DNA from: Pseudomonas fluorescens HK44
Lineage (GTDB): Bacteria > Pseudomonadota > Gammaproteobacteria > Pseudomonadales > Pseudomonadaceae
Assembly (NCBI RefSeq): GCF_000217955.3
Contig: NZ_AFOY02000028.1
Span: 24,691 to 88,690, forward strand
Direction: 5' to 3'
Length of the DNA: 64,000 nucleotides
Shown here: positions 8,416 through 15,926 of the stretch, in pieces
How positions within the stretch are numbered: the stretch's first letter is position 1
Layout: every line of letters starts with the position of its first letter
Notes under the pieces: model-generated
Database searches by the model: none
The model's input: only the letters and a program-made list of their open reading frames with translations
Told to the model about the DNA's origin: nothing
Made by a program: the position numbers and the translations under genes

Positions 8416-9435
8416 ATGAGCGATTTCCAGGAATTTGATGCCCGACTAGAAGACTGGAATGCGTTGCGCGCAACCACCCCGTTCAGCGGCCTGCTGGTGG
8501 GCAATGGCGCCAGCCGTGCGGTGTGGGATGATTTTGGTTACGACTCGCTGTTCGAGAACGCCCGCACGGTCGAAGAAAAGCCGTTGAGCCAGTCCGAACT
8601 GAGCGTGTTCGACGCGATGCAAACCCGCAGTTTCGAGCAAGTGCTGAGCGCACTGAAAACCACCAGCCGGGTCAACAAGGCCCTGGCCGTGAGCTCTGCC
8701 GCACCGCGCAATCGCTACTACGCGATCAAGGAAGCGCTGATCAACACCGTGCACGCGGTGCATATCCCGTGGCGCCTGGTGCAGGCCTCAAGCCTGGCGG
8801 CGATCAATCAGGAGTTGAGTACCTATCCGACGGTGTTCACCACCAACTACGACCTGCTCAATTACTGGGCGATCCAGCACCAACCCGACGTCATCAATGA
8901 CCTGTTTCACGGCACCGAGCCGAGCTTCGACCTGAGCGCCAGCACCGCGGATAAAACCCGCCTGCTCTACCTGCACGGCGGCTTGCATCTGGTGCGCAAC
9001 CAGGACGGCACCGCACGCAAACTGACCTCGACAGAGGGCACGCTGCTGGGCAGTTTTGCGATCAACAACACGATCAAGACGCTGGACGACGTGCCGCTGT
9101 TCGTCAGCGAAGGCAGCTCTGAAGACAAGCTCAAGACCATCCGCAGTTCGGATTACCTGTCGTTCTGCTATGACCAGTTACTCAAGCAAAGCGACGCGCT
9201 GTGCATCTTCGGCCACAGCCTGGGCAAGCAGGACACTCACATCGTTCATGCCCTGCGCCAGGCGAAACCGAAGACCGTGGCCGTCTCGATTTACCCGCGC
9301 AGCGCGGCGTTCATCCAGAGCCAGAAGCGGCATTACACGAAGGTGTTTGAAGGGACTGGTGTGGAGTTGAGGTTTTTTGATTCGAAGAGCCATGCGTTGG
9401 GTAGCCCGAAGTTATCCATTCCAGTCGAGGTTTAG
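8416..9435 (+). CDS. DUF4917 family protein with SIR2-like motifs
   Basis: A 339-aa cytoplasmic protein. The motif order is that of SIR2-like NAD-binding proteins: GNGAS at residues 29-33, FTTNYD at 141-146, LHGG at 186-189 and FGHSLGKQD at 265-273. The Asn of TNYD and the His of LHGG fall where SIR2 NADases keep their catalytic pair. SIR2-like proteins often serve in phage defence by degrading NAD, but standalone DUF4917 proteins are chromosomal and uncharacterised. No effector partner is adjacent. The function is inferred only from these motifs. Confidence 0.75.
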   Translation: MSDFQEFDARLEDWNALRATTPFSGLLVGNGASRAVWDDFGYDSLFENARTVEEKPLSQSELSVFDAMQTRSFEQVLSALKTTSRVNKALAVSSAAPRNRYYAIKEALINTVHAVHIPWRLVQASSLAAINQELSTYPTVFTTNYDLLNYWAIQHQPDVINDLFHGTEPSFDLSASTADKTRLLYLHGGLHLVRNQDGTARKLTSTEGTLLGSFAINNTIKTLDDVPLFVSEGSSEDKLKTIRSSDYLSFCYDQLLKQSDALCIFGHSLGKQDTHIVHALRQAKPKTVAVSIYPRSAAFIQSQKRHYTKVFEGTGVELRFFDSKSHALGSPKLSIPVEV

Positions 9436-9493
9436 TGGCGCCGGGAGCGACGCCATCGCGAGCAGGCTCGCACACAGGGGATTTTCAGGGTAT

Positions 9494-9838
9494 TCAAAGC
9501 ACCGGCAAGGTTTTGTCCTTGATCACCTTGGTCGGTCCGTTGGCCTTGACGCTGGCGATGCCTTTTTCCCGTACGGCGTCGGAAGAATAAGCCTCGCTGC
9601 TGCCGATAATCTGATGATTGGCAGCCTTGAGATTGAAGTAAGGATGACCATCCTTGGTGGTTTTTTTCTCGTAGCGTTCATCCAGTGGGCTATTGGCCTG
9701 AACCGAGGCGATGCCGTCATCGGCGGCGCTGCGCGTGGTGTACAGCTCGCTGGTGAGAATGGTCTCGGCGTTGGCCGCTTTCAGCACAAAGCGAAACTGG
9801 CCAGTGATGCTTTTGCTCAACTCGTACCATCCGGACAT
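9494..9838 (-). CDS. YegP family protein (two DUF1508 repeats)
   Basis: A 114-aa protein made of two copies of the same roughly 50-residue unit: GQFRFVLKAANAETILTSE-x-Y and HPYFNLKAANHQIIGSSEAY, each followed by an A(A/V)xxGIASV(Q/K)AN segment. This is the YegP/DUF1508 architecture of small beta-alpha repeats, function unknown. The frame runs 17 codons further upstream, but the ATG at 9838 has an AAGGAG site. Single gene with no clear partner. Confidence 0.85.
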   Translation of the reverse strand: MSGWYELSKSITGQFRFVLKAANAETILTSELYTTRSAADDGIASVQANSPLDERYEKKTTKDGHPYFNLKAANHQIIGSSEAYSSDAVREKGIASVKANGPTKVIKDKTLPVL

Positions 9839-9895
9839 GCTTTTTCTCCTTCGCGATTGAGGGGGTTCGCGCTTCAGAGTAAAGACCACGCCACC

Positions 9896-10201
9896 CTACT
9901 TCACCACCGTGCGCACCACCGACAACTCCGGCGTCGTCACCCGGCGCTGGCTCAGGTAACGTGTGCAGCTGACCCGCAGGAACGAGGCGAAATTCACCAC
10001 TTCGCCCCGGTAGTCCATCACCTCTTCATAGAGCTTGGCGATCAACTGGTTGGTGGTCATGCCATCGACCTCGGCGATCTCGCTGAGGATGTCCCAGAAC
10101 TGGTTTTCCAGCCGCAGCGTGGTCACCACCCCGCAGATGCGCAGCGAGCGCGAGCGTGACTCGTACAGGATCGGGTCGGCTTTGACGTACAGCTCGCACA
10201 T
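9896..10201 (-). CDS. Ribbon-helix-helix domain protein
   Basis: A 101-aa protein (start at 10201, a GGAGG site upstream; the longer frame overlaps the PfpI gene and is rejected). Residues about 24-65 (GVVTTLRLENQFWDILSEIA, then EVDGMTTNQLIAKLYEE) match RHH_4-type DNA-binding proteins that dimerise through an N-terminal beta strand. It likely binds DNA as a small regulator. The start lies 14 bases after the stop of the DJ-1/PfpI gene, so the two are probably cotranscribed. Confidence 0.75.
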   Translation of the reverse strand: MCELYVKADPILYESRSRSLRICGVVTTLRLENQFWDILSEIAEVDGMTTNQLIAKLYEEVMDYRGEVVNFASFLRVSCTRYLSQRRVTTPELSVVRTVVK

Positions 10202-10215
10202 GCGCAGGCCTCCGC

Positions 10216-10797
10216 TTACAAGGTGATTGTGGTGCCCAGCAGACCGAGGAAACCGGCCAGCCAGCTCGGGTGTGCCGGCCAGGCTGGAGCCGTCGCCAGA
10301 TTGCCCTGAACGTGACCTTGCGTCACCGCAATATCGATGAACGTGCCACCGGCCAAACGCACTTCTGGCGCGCAGGCGGGATAAGCGCTGCATTCGCGGC
10401 CTTCAAGAATCCCCGCCGCCGCCAACAATTGCGCACCATGGCAGACCGCCGCAATCGGTTTGCCGGCCTTGTCGAAGGCTTGCACCAGTTGCAGGACTTT
10501 TTCGTTCAGGCGCAGGTATTCCGGCGACCGACCACCCGGCACCAGCAACGCGTCGTAGTCCGCGGCATCGACCTTGGCGAAGTCAAAGTTCAGCGCGAAC
10601 AGGTGACCGGGTTTCTCGCTGTAGGTCTGGTCGCCTTCGAAGTCATGGATCGCGGTGCGAACGGTCTGCCCGGCGGTTTTGTCGGGGCACACTGCGTGCA
10701 CCGTATGACCGACCATCAGCAACGCCTGAAACGGCACCATCACTTCGTAGTCTTCGACGTAATCGCCGACCAGCATCAGAATTTTTTTCGCGGCCAT
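10216..10797 (-). CDS. DJ-1/PfpI family protein
   Basis: A 193-aa class I glutamine amidotransferase-like protein. The nucleophile-elbow motif AAVCHGAQLL (Cys119, His120) and acidic residues at E15/E18 (YVEDYEV) match the DJ-1/PfpI triad arrangement, along with LLVPGGRSPEYLR. Members act as glyoxalases, deglycases, chaperones or proteases; the sequence alone does not decide which. It is followed by the RHH gene. A REP element lies upstream. Confidence 0.88.
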   Translation of the reverse strand: MAAKKILMLVGDYVEDYEVMVPFQALLMVGHTVHAVCPDKTAGQTVRTAIHDFEGDQTYSEKPGHLFALNFDFAKVDAADYDALLVPGGRSPEYLRLNEKVLQLVQAFDKAGKPIAAVCHGAQLLAAAGILEGRECSAYPACAPEVRLAGGTFIDIAVTQGHVQGNLATAPAWPAHPSWLAGFLGLLGTTITL

Positions 10798-10921
10798 GGG
10801 GATGACTCCTCTGGTAAAAACGTGGGCAGGAAGGAGTATTCAAGGTAGTCCGAATCCAGCGGGACGGGTAATAACCAGCTACTACGAGTAGCAAGTCAAA
10901 TGAGTGGTCTGGAAATATTTC

Positions 10922-11064
10922 TGTGGCGAGGGAGCTTGCTCCCGCTGGGTCGCGTAGCGGCCCCAAAACCATGCACCACTGTATTTCAGACAAACCGAGT
11001 CAAGCTTCTTACGACTGCTTCGCCCGAACGCGGACCGGCCGACGGGAGCAAGCTCCCTCGCCAC
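10922..11064. repeat. REP/BIME pair, GTGGCGAGGGAGC type
   Basis: TGTGGCGAGGGAGCTTGCTC at 10922 onward is mirrored by GAGCAAGCTCCCTCGCCAC ending at 11064. The two palindromic units face each other around a 90-base spacer. The same element recurs at 13415, 18245 and 47790. The rest of 10798-11184 shows no gene. Confidence 0.75.
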
Positions 11065-11184
11065 GCGGTCGGTGCTGTACTTCAAACTGTACGTGTCACT
11101 CTGTGCCTAGCTGTAGCAGCGCTGCGCTCCAGGTTTATGGCTAGATGAACGCTCTCCCGCCACTTTCGAATTCTGGTTACCGTT

Positions 11185-12105
11185 ATGTCCTCGCGCGAAA
11201 ACACCGGCATGGCTCTGGGCCTGCTCGGCGTCGTCATCTTCAGCCTGACCCTGCCCTTCACCCGGATCGTGGTGCAAGAAGTCCATCCGCTGCTCAATGG
11301 TCTGGGCCGAGCGTTGTTCGCGGCGATTCCGGCGGCGATGTTGTTGCTCTGGCGGCGAGAGAAATGGCCGACCTGGAAACAGGTCAAAGGCCTGACGTTG
11401 GTGATCGCTGGAGTGATTCTCGGTTTCCCGGTGCTCTCGGCCTGGGCCATGCAAACGCTGCCGGCGTCTCATGGCGCACTGGTCAACGGTTTACAGCCAT
11501 TGTGCGTGGCGCTGTATGCGGCGTGGTTGTCCCATGAGCGGCCGTCGAAAGCCTTCTGGGCTTGTGCCGCATTGGGCAGCGCGTTGGTCCTGGGTTACGC
11601 GTTGATCAGCGGTGCCGGAAGTATCCAGGCCGGTGATTTATTGATGCTTGGGGCAATTGCCATCGGTGGTCTGGGTTACGCCGAAGGTGGCCGGTTGGCC
11701 AAGGAGATGGGCGGCTGGCAGGTGATCTGCTGGGCGCTGGTGCTGTCGACACCGCTGTTGATCGGCCCGGTGACATACCTGGCGCTGCAGCACCAAGGCG
11801 AGATTTCGGCGAAAACCTGGTGGGCCTTCGGTTACGTGTCGCTGTTCTCGCAGTTCATCGGCTTCTTCGCCTGGTACGCCGGACTGGCGATGGGTGGCAT
11901 CGCCCGGGTCAGTCAGATCCAGCTGCTGCAGATCTTCTTCACCATCGCCTTCTCGGCGCTGTTCTTCGGTGAACACATCGAACCGATTACCTGGCTGTTT
12001 GCGGTCGGGGTGATTGTCACCGTGATGCTCGGGCGCAAGACGGCGGTGCGCCCGGCACAACCAGGCACGTTACCGACAGGTATTCAGATCAAACCGTTCA
12101 AATAA
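11185..12105 (+). CDS. DMT (EamA) family transporter
   Basis: A 306-aa integral membrane protein with about ten hydrophobic helices in two EamA halves. The first half carries SLTLPFTRIVVQEVHPLLNG, the second RVSQIQLLQIFFTIAFSALF and GEHIEPITW, as in drug/metabolite exporters of the EamA type. The substrate is unknown. The ribosome site is weak. The 3' end overlaps the convergent methyltransferase gene by eight bases. Confidence 0.85.
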   Translation: MSSRENTGMALGLLGVVIFSLTLPFTRIVVQEVHPLLNGLGRALFAAIPAAMLLLWRREKWPTWKQVKGLTLVIAGVILGFPVLSAWAMQTLPASHGALVNGLQPLCVALYAAWLSHERPSKAFWACAALGSALVLGYALISGAGSIQAGDLLMLGAIAIGGLGYAEGGRLAKEMGGWQVICWALVLSTPLLIGPVTYLALQHQGEISAKTWWAFGYVSLFSQFIGFFAWYAGLAMGGIARVSQIQLLQIFFTIAFSALFFGEHIEPITWLFAVGVIVTVMLGRKTAVRPAQPGTLPTGIQIKPFK

Positions 12106-13315
12106 GCAGCCCATCGGCCCGCAGCAGGGTTTCCAGACAATGCTCGGTGATGTGGTAGAACGCCTTGAGCTCCTGGATTTTTACCAATAGCTGCGCCGGG
12201 TCCACCGGCTCAGCGCGTTTGACCGCCAGGATCATCTTGTTCTTGTTGGTGTGGTCCAGAGAGATGAACTCGAACACCTTGGTTTCATACCCGCAGGCCT
12301 CGAGGAACAACGCCCGCAGACTGTCGGTGACCATTTCGGCCTGCTGCCCCAGGTGCAAACCGTATTGCAGCATCGGCTTGAGCAGCGCCGGGCTCTGGAT
12401 TTGCAGGCGAATCTGCTTATGGCAGCACGGCGAACACATGATGATCGCCGCACCGGAACGAATGCCGGTGTGGATCGCGTAGTCGGTGGCGATGTCACAG
12501 GCATGCAGGGCGATCATCACGTCCAGCTCGCTCGGCGCCACGCTACGTACATCACCACATTTGAACACCAGCCCCGGATGCTCCAGGCGCGCGGCAGCGG
12601 TGTTGCACAGGGTAACCATGTCTTCGCGCAACTCGACGCCAGTGACCATACCTTCGGCGTGCAAGGTGTTGCGCAGGTAATCGTGAATGGCGAAGGTCAG
12701 GTAGCCCTTGCCTGAACCGAAGTCCGCCACCCGTACCGGTTTATCCAGCGCCAGCGGAGAAGACGTCAGCGCATGGCTGAAGACTTCGATGAACTTGTTG
12801 ATCTGCTTCCACTTGCGCGACATCGCCGGGATCAGCTCGTGCTTGCTGTTCGTTACACCGAGATCCGCGAGGAACGGCCGGGTCAGGTCAAGGAAGCGGT
12901 TCTTCTCGCGGTTGTGCTCGGCAGACGGCACTTCGCGCAGTTGCTGGGGCTTGCTCTTGAACAGCGAACTCTTGCCCTTCTTGCTGTATTCGAGCTGGGC
13001 TTCATCGGTCAGCGCCAGCAGGTGCGCGTTTTTGAAGTCCTGTGGCAACAACGCGGCAATCGTCGCGATGCCCTCTTCGACCGGGAAATTCTTGGTGATG
13101 TCACGCGTCTTGTAGCGATAGACGAAGGACAGGCACGGCTGCTCCTTGACCGTCAGCTGCTTGATAATGATGCGCTGCAAGTCGACTTCAGCGCCGACGT
13201 ACTTGGCCAGTACCAGTTTGATGAAGGCCTTCTGCGTCAGGCTGGTGCTCAGCAGGTCGATGAATTGCGCGTGATGATCCGGCGTGAGGCTGGCGGGAGT
13301 TGCGGTAACTGACAT
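12098..13315 (-). CDS. Class I SAM-dependent methyltransferase
   Basis: A 405-aa protein. The C-terminal half contains the SAM-binding motif VRVADFGSGKGYLTFA near residue 195 and a later acidic motif (VTGVELREDMV), followed by a Cys-rich SPCCHKQIR stretch typical of the Methyltransf_32 group. The N-terminal 150 residues are specific to this family. The substrate is unknown; RNA is possible but not shown. The open frame extends 51 codons upstream through a REP element; that extension is non-coding, and the ATG at 13315 is the start. Confidence 0.82.
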   Translation of the reverse strand: MSVTATPASLTPDHHAQFIDLLSTSLTQKAFIKLVLAKYVGAEVDLQRIIIKQLTVKEQPCLSFVYRYKTRDITKNFPVEEGIATIAALLPQDFKNAHLLALTDEAQLEYSKKGKSSLFKSKPQQLREVPSAEHNREKNRFLDLTRPFLADLGVTNSKHELIPAMSRKWKQINKFIEVFSHALTSSPLALDKPVRVADFGSGKGYLTFAIHDYLRNTLHAEGMVTGVELREDMVTLCNTAAARLEHPGLVFKCGDVRSVAPSELDVMIALHACDIATDYAIHTGIRSGAAIIMCSPCCHKQIRLQIQSPALLKPMLQYGLHLGQQAEMVTDSLRALFLEACGYETKVFEFISLDHTNKNKMILAVKRAEPVDPAQLLVKIQELKAFYHITEHCLETLLRADGLLI

Positions 13316-13414
13316 GTAAAAAAACGCCTCGGGCGGTGCGGATCGGGGAATGACCGGTATTTTAGGGGGGATGGCGCGTCGGGACACGCAGTTATTTACG
13401 AACGGTGCACATCC

Positions 13415-13546
13415 TGTGGCGAGGGAGCTTGCTCCCGCTCGGTTGCGAAGCAGCCGCAAGACAGGCAACCGCGATGACCTGATGGACCATGTTTGCTGGT
13501 TTTAGGGCCGCTTCGCGCCCCAGCGGGAGCAAGCTCCCTCGCCACA
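13415..13546. repeat. REP/BIME pair, GTGGCGAGGGAGC type
   Basis: TGTGGCGAGGGAGCTTGCTC from 13415 is mirrored by GAGCAAGCTCCCTCGCCACA ending at 13546, with CGGTTGCGAAGCAGCCGC and GGCCGCTTCGCGCCCC inside. Same family as at 10922, 18245 and 47790. Confidence 0.75.
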
Positions 13547-13577
13547 AAGTTCCCGGTTCTAAATCCCAGAACCAGCT

Positions 13578-14195
13578 TCAGCCCAGAACCACCAATCGAT
13601 TCGGCAACTCATTGCGCGCCTGCGTCACCGGCACATGCACCTTGAGCAGTTCGCCACAGGCCTCGATGCAGGTGACAAAGCCCTGCAGCGTCTGGCCCTG
13701 TTTCACCTGCCGGGTGAAGGCTGCGACGATCGGGTCCCAATTTTTGTTATCCAGCCTCCGGGAAATCCCTTCGTCCACCAGAATCTCCACATAACGCTCG
13801 GCTTCGCAGACGAAAATCAGCACGCCGGTGCCGCCGACGGTGTGGTGCAGGTTCTGCTCCAGAAACTGCCGGCGCGCCAGGTTCGAGGCGCGCCAGTGGC
13901 GCACCGACCGCGGGATCAGGTGGGTGGTGATCGACGGAATCCGGAACACCAGGCACAGCACGATGAAACTCACCCACTGCACCAGCAGCAAGGTGTGCAT
14001 GTTCAGCCAGCCGGAAACGTAGTGCACGATGCCCGGCACGATCAGCGCCAGCAGGCTGGCCCAGAGCAGCGGGATGTACGCGTAGTCGTCGGCCCGGGCC
14101 GCGAGCACGGTGACCAGTTCAGCGTCGGTGTCGCGCTCGACACGCGCGATGGCCTCGGCGACTTTGCGCTGTTCGTGTTCCGTCAGTAATGCCAT
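13578..14195 (-). CDS. TPM domain membrane protein
   Basis: A 205-aa protein. An N-terminal amphipathic part (residues 1-38) is followed by two membrane helices (about 40-60 and 66-84), and the C-terminal half carries the end of a TPM fold: VGGTGVLIFVCEAERYVEILVD and GISRRLDNKNWDPIV. TPM domains are thought to be phosphatase-like or protein-quality domains. It lies 28 bases after a second TPM gene and in the same run as lemA. This TPM/TPM/LemA trio is common in gamma-proteobacteria. Confidence 0.85.
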   Translation of the reverse strand: MALLTEHEQRKVAEAIARVERDTDAELVTVLAARADDYAYIPLLWASLLALIVPGIVHYVSGWLNMHTLLLVQWVSFIVLCLVFRIPSITTHLIPRSVRHWRASNLARRQFLEQNLHHTVGGTGVLIFVCEAERYVEILVDEGISRRLDNKNWDPIVAAFTRQVKQGQTLQGFVTCIEACGELLKVHVPVTQARNELPNRLVVLG

Positions 14196-14223
14196 GGTTT
14201 TGAATGCTCACTCATTATTGTTA

Positions 14224-14976
14224 TCACCAGCCGCCCGACGAACCGCCGCCCCCGAAACTGCCCCCTCCGCCACTGAAGCCGCCGCCCCCTCCGAAGCCAC
14301 CACCAAAGCCTCCGCCACCAAACCCGCCGGAACCCCCGCGACCGCCGCTACGGGGCAGGATGCCGAGCATCTGCAAGATAAAAATCGTCAGGATAAACAG
14401 GACCGCAAAAAAAACGAACAATGTCGGATGACGCCCGATAAAGTCGCTACTCCGATCACCGCCCGAATCATAAATCGTCGACGGTTCATCCAGTGGGTTG
14501 CCGCCCAGTACCACCAGCATCGCGGCAACGCCGTCACTGATGCCTTTGCTGAAATTGCCGGACTTGAACGCCGGAGTGATCACTTGATTGATGATCACCG
14601 AGCTTTGCGCATCGGTCAGCCGATCCTCCAGGCCATATCCGACCTCGATCCGCAGTTTGCGCTCAGCGCGAGCGACGATCAGCAACGCACCGTTGTTCTT
14701 GTCCTTTTGACCGATGCCCCAGTAACGCCCCAGTTGATAACCATAGTCGTCGATGCTGGTGCCTTGCAGGTCCGGCAGCGTCACCACCACCAACTGTTCG
14801 CCGGTGGCCTGTTCGTGGGCCTGGAGCTGCTGGGTCAGTTGCTCGCGCACCGCCGGCTCGATCATCTGGGCGTTATCCACCACCCGACCGGTCAACGCCG
14901 GAAACTTCAGCTCGGCCTGAGTGGTGATGGAAAAGATCCAAAGCATCACCACCAGGCTGATTTTCAAAACGCGCAT
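14224..14976 (-). CDS. TPM domain protein with glycine-rich tail (YgcG type)
   Basis: A 250-aa protein with a signal peptide (about 1-21, ending TTQA-ELK), a TPM domain (about 25-160, with LTGRVVDNAQMI, DKNNGALLIVARAERKLRIE, VGYGLEDRLTD), one transmembrane helix (about 182-203) and a long Gly/Ser-rich tail of GGGGFGGG repeats. The tail is typical of YgcG-like proteins and is probably disordered. The ATG at 14976 is preferred over the GTG two codons upstream. Cotranscribed with lemA upstream. Confidence 0.87.
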   Translation of the reverse strand: MRVLKISLVVMLWIFSITTQAELKFPALTGRVVDNAQMIEPAVREQLTQQLQAHEQATGEQLVVVTLPDLQGTSIDDYGYQLGRYWGIGQKDKNNGALLIVARAERKLRIEVGYGLEDRLTDAQSSVIINQVITPAFKSGNFSKGISDGVAAMLVVLGGNPLDEPSTIYDSGGDRSSDFIGRHPTLFVFFAVLFILTIFILQMLGILPRSGGRGGSGGFGGGGFGGGFGGGGGFSGGGGSFGGGGSSGGW

Positions 14977-15077
14977 TGGCACCTCATCCCTAATGGCTCA
15001 TGCCTCATGGCTCTTTCCTCATGATTCATGGGGTGGTATCCCGACAGCACTGAAAGCCCGCCGGGAACCTGCGCTGA

Positions 15078-15686
15078 TCAGAACTTCACTTGCGGCGCCT
15101 TGTCGGCACCCGGGCTGGTGGCCTCGAAGGTGTCGCGCAACGGCAGGTCGCTGTACAGCACGCTGTGCCACAAACGGCCAGGGAACGTCCGCAGTTCGGT
15201 GTTGTAGTTCTGCACCGCCAGGATGAAATCCCGGCGCGCCACGGCGATACGGTTCTCGGTGCCTTCCAGTTGCGATTGCAGCGCCAGGAAGTTCTGGTTG
15301 GCCTTCAGGTCCGGATAACGCTCGGACACCACCATCAAACGACTGAGGGCGCCGCTGAGCTGATCCTGGGCCTGCTGGAACTGTTTGAGTTTTTCCGGGT
15401 TGTCGAGGGTGCTGGCATCGACCTGGATAGAGGTCGCCTTGGCCCGCGCTTCGACCACCGCCGTCAGGGTCTCCTCTTCATGCCTGGCGTAACCTCTGAC
15501 CGTTTCCACCAGGTTGGGGATCAGGTCGGCGCGACGCTGGTACTGGTTCTGCACTTGCGACCAGGCCGCCTTGGCCTGTTCGTCGAGGGTCGGAATGGTG
15601 TTGATGCCACAGCCGGCCAGAACCGTGCCGAGCACTATCAACACCGCGATTTGCCAGCCCGAACGATAGCGCTGTTGTACATTCAT
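15078..15686 (-). CDS. LemA family lipoprotein
   Basis: A 202-aa protein with a lipobox LAGC (Cys26) after a hydrophobic helix, so it is probably lipid-anchored. The LemA core follows: NTIPTLDEQAKAAWSQVQNQ, YQRRADLIPNLVETV, VVEARAKATSI, LSRLMVVSERYPDLKANQNF and ENRIAVARRDFI. LemA proteins are helical and of unknown function, usually encoded with TPM proteins, as here. The open frame extends 51 codons further upstream without support; the start at 15686 gives the lipobox at the proper position. Confidence 0.88.
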   Translation of the reverse strand: MNVQQRYRSGWQIAVLIVLGTVLAGCGINTIPTLDEQAKAAWSQVQNQYQRRADLIPNLVETVRGYARHEEETLTAVVEARAKATSIQVDASTLDNPEKLKQFQQAQDQLSGALSRLMVVSERYPDLKANQNFLALQSQLEGTENRIAVARRDFILAVQNYNTELRTFPGRLWHSVLYSDLPLRDTFEATSPGADKAPQVKF

Positions 15687-15926
15687 GCGAGTGATGCTCC
15701 CTTGCCCATTACCCTGGAAATATTCCTGCGCGCCTTCAACTCGAACTCTTGGGGCATAATCCCCCCCCGCCACTGGATTGCATCGGGCCAATCGGCTAAA
15801 AGATGCCCAGCGCAAAAAGAGTTTAGAGGTTTGCTGCATTTAGTCGAACAACAACAGACGCCCCCTAATTTTTGGCTGACCGGCGCGTAACCACTGCGTC
15901 CGTTTAGGCTTTTGAGAAAACTATTC

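Noticed and set aside
13316..13468. N-terminal extension of the methyltransferase
   Set aside because: It reads through a BIME; the ATG at 13315 begins conserved sequence.
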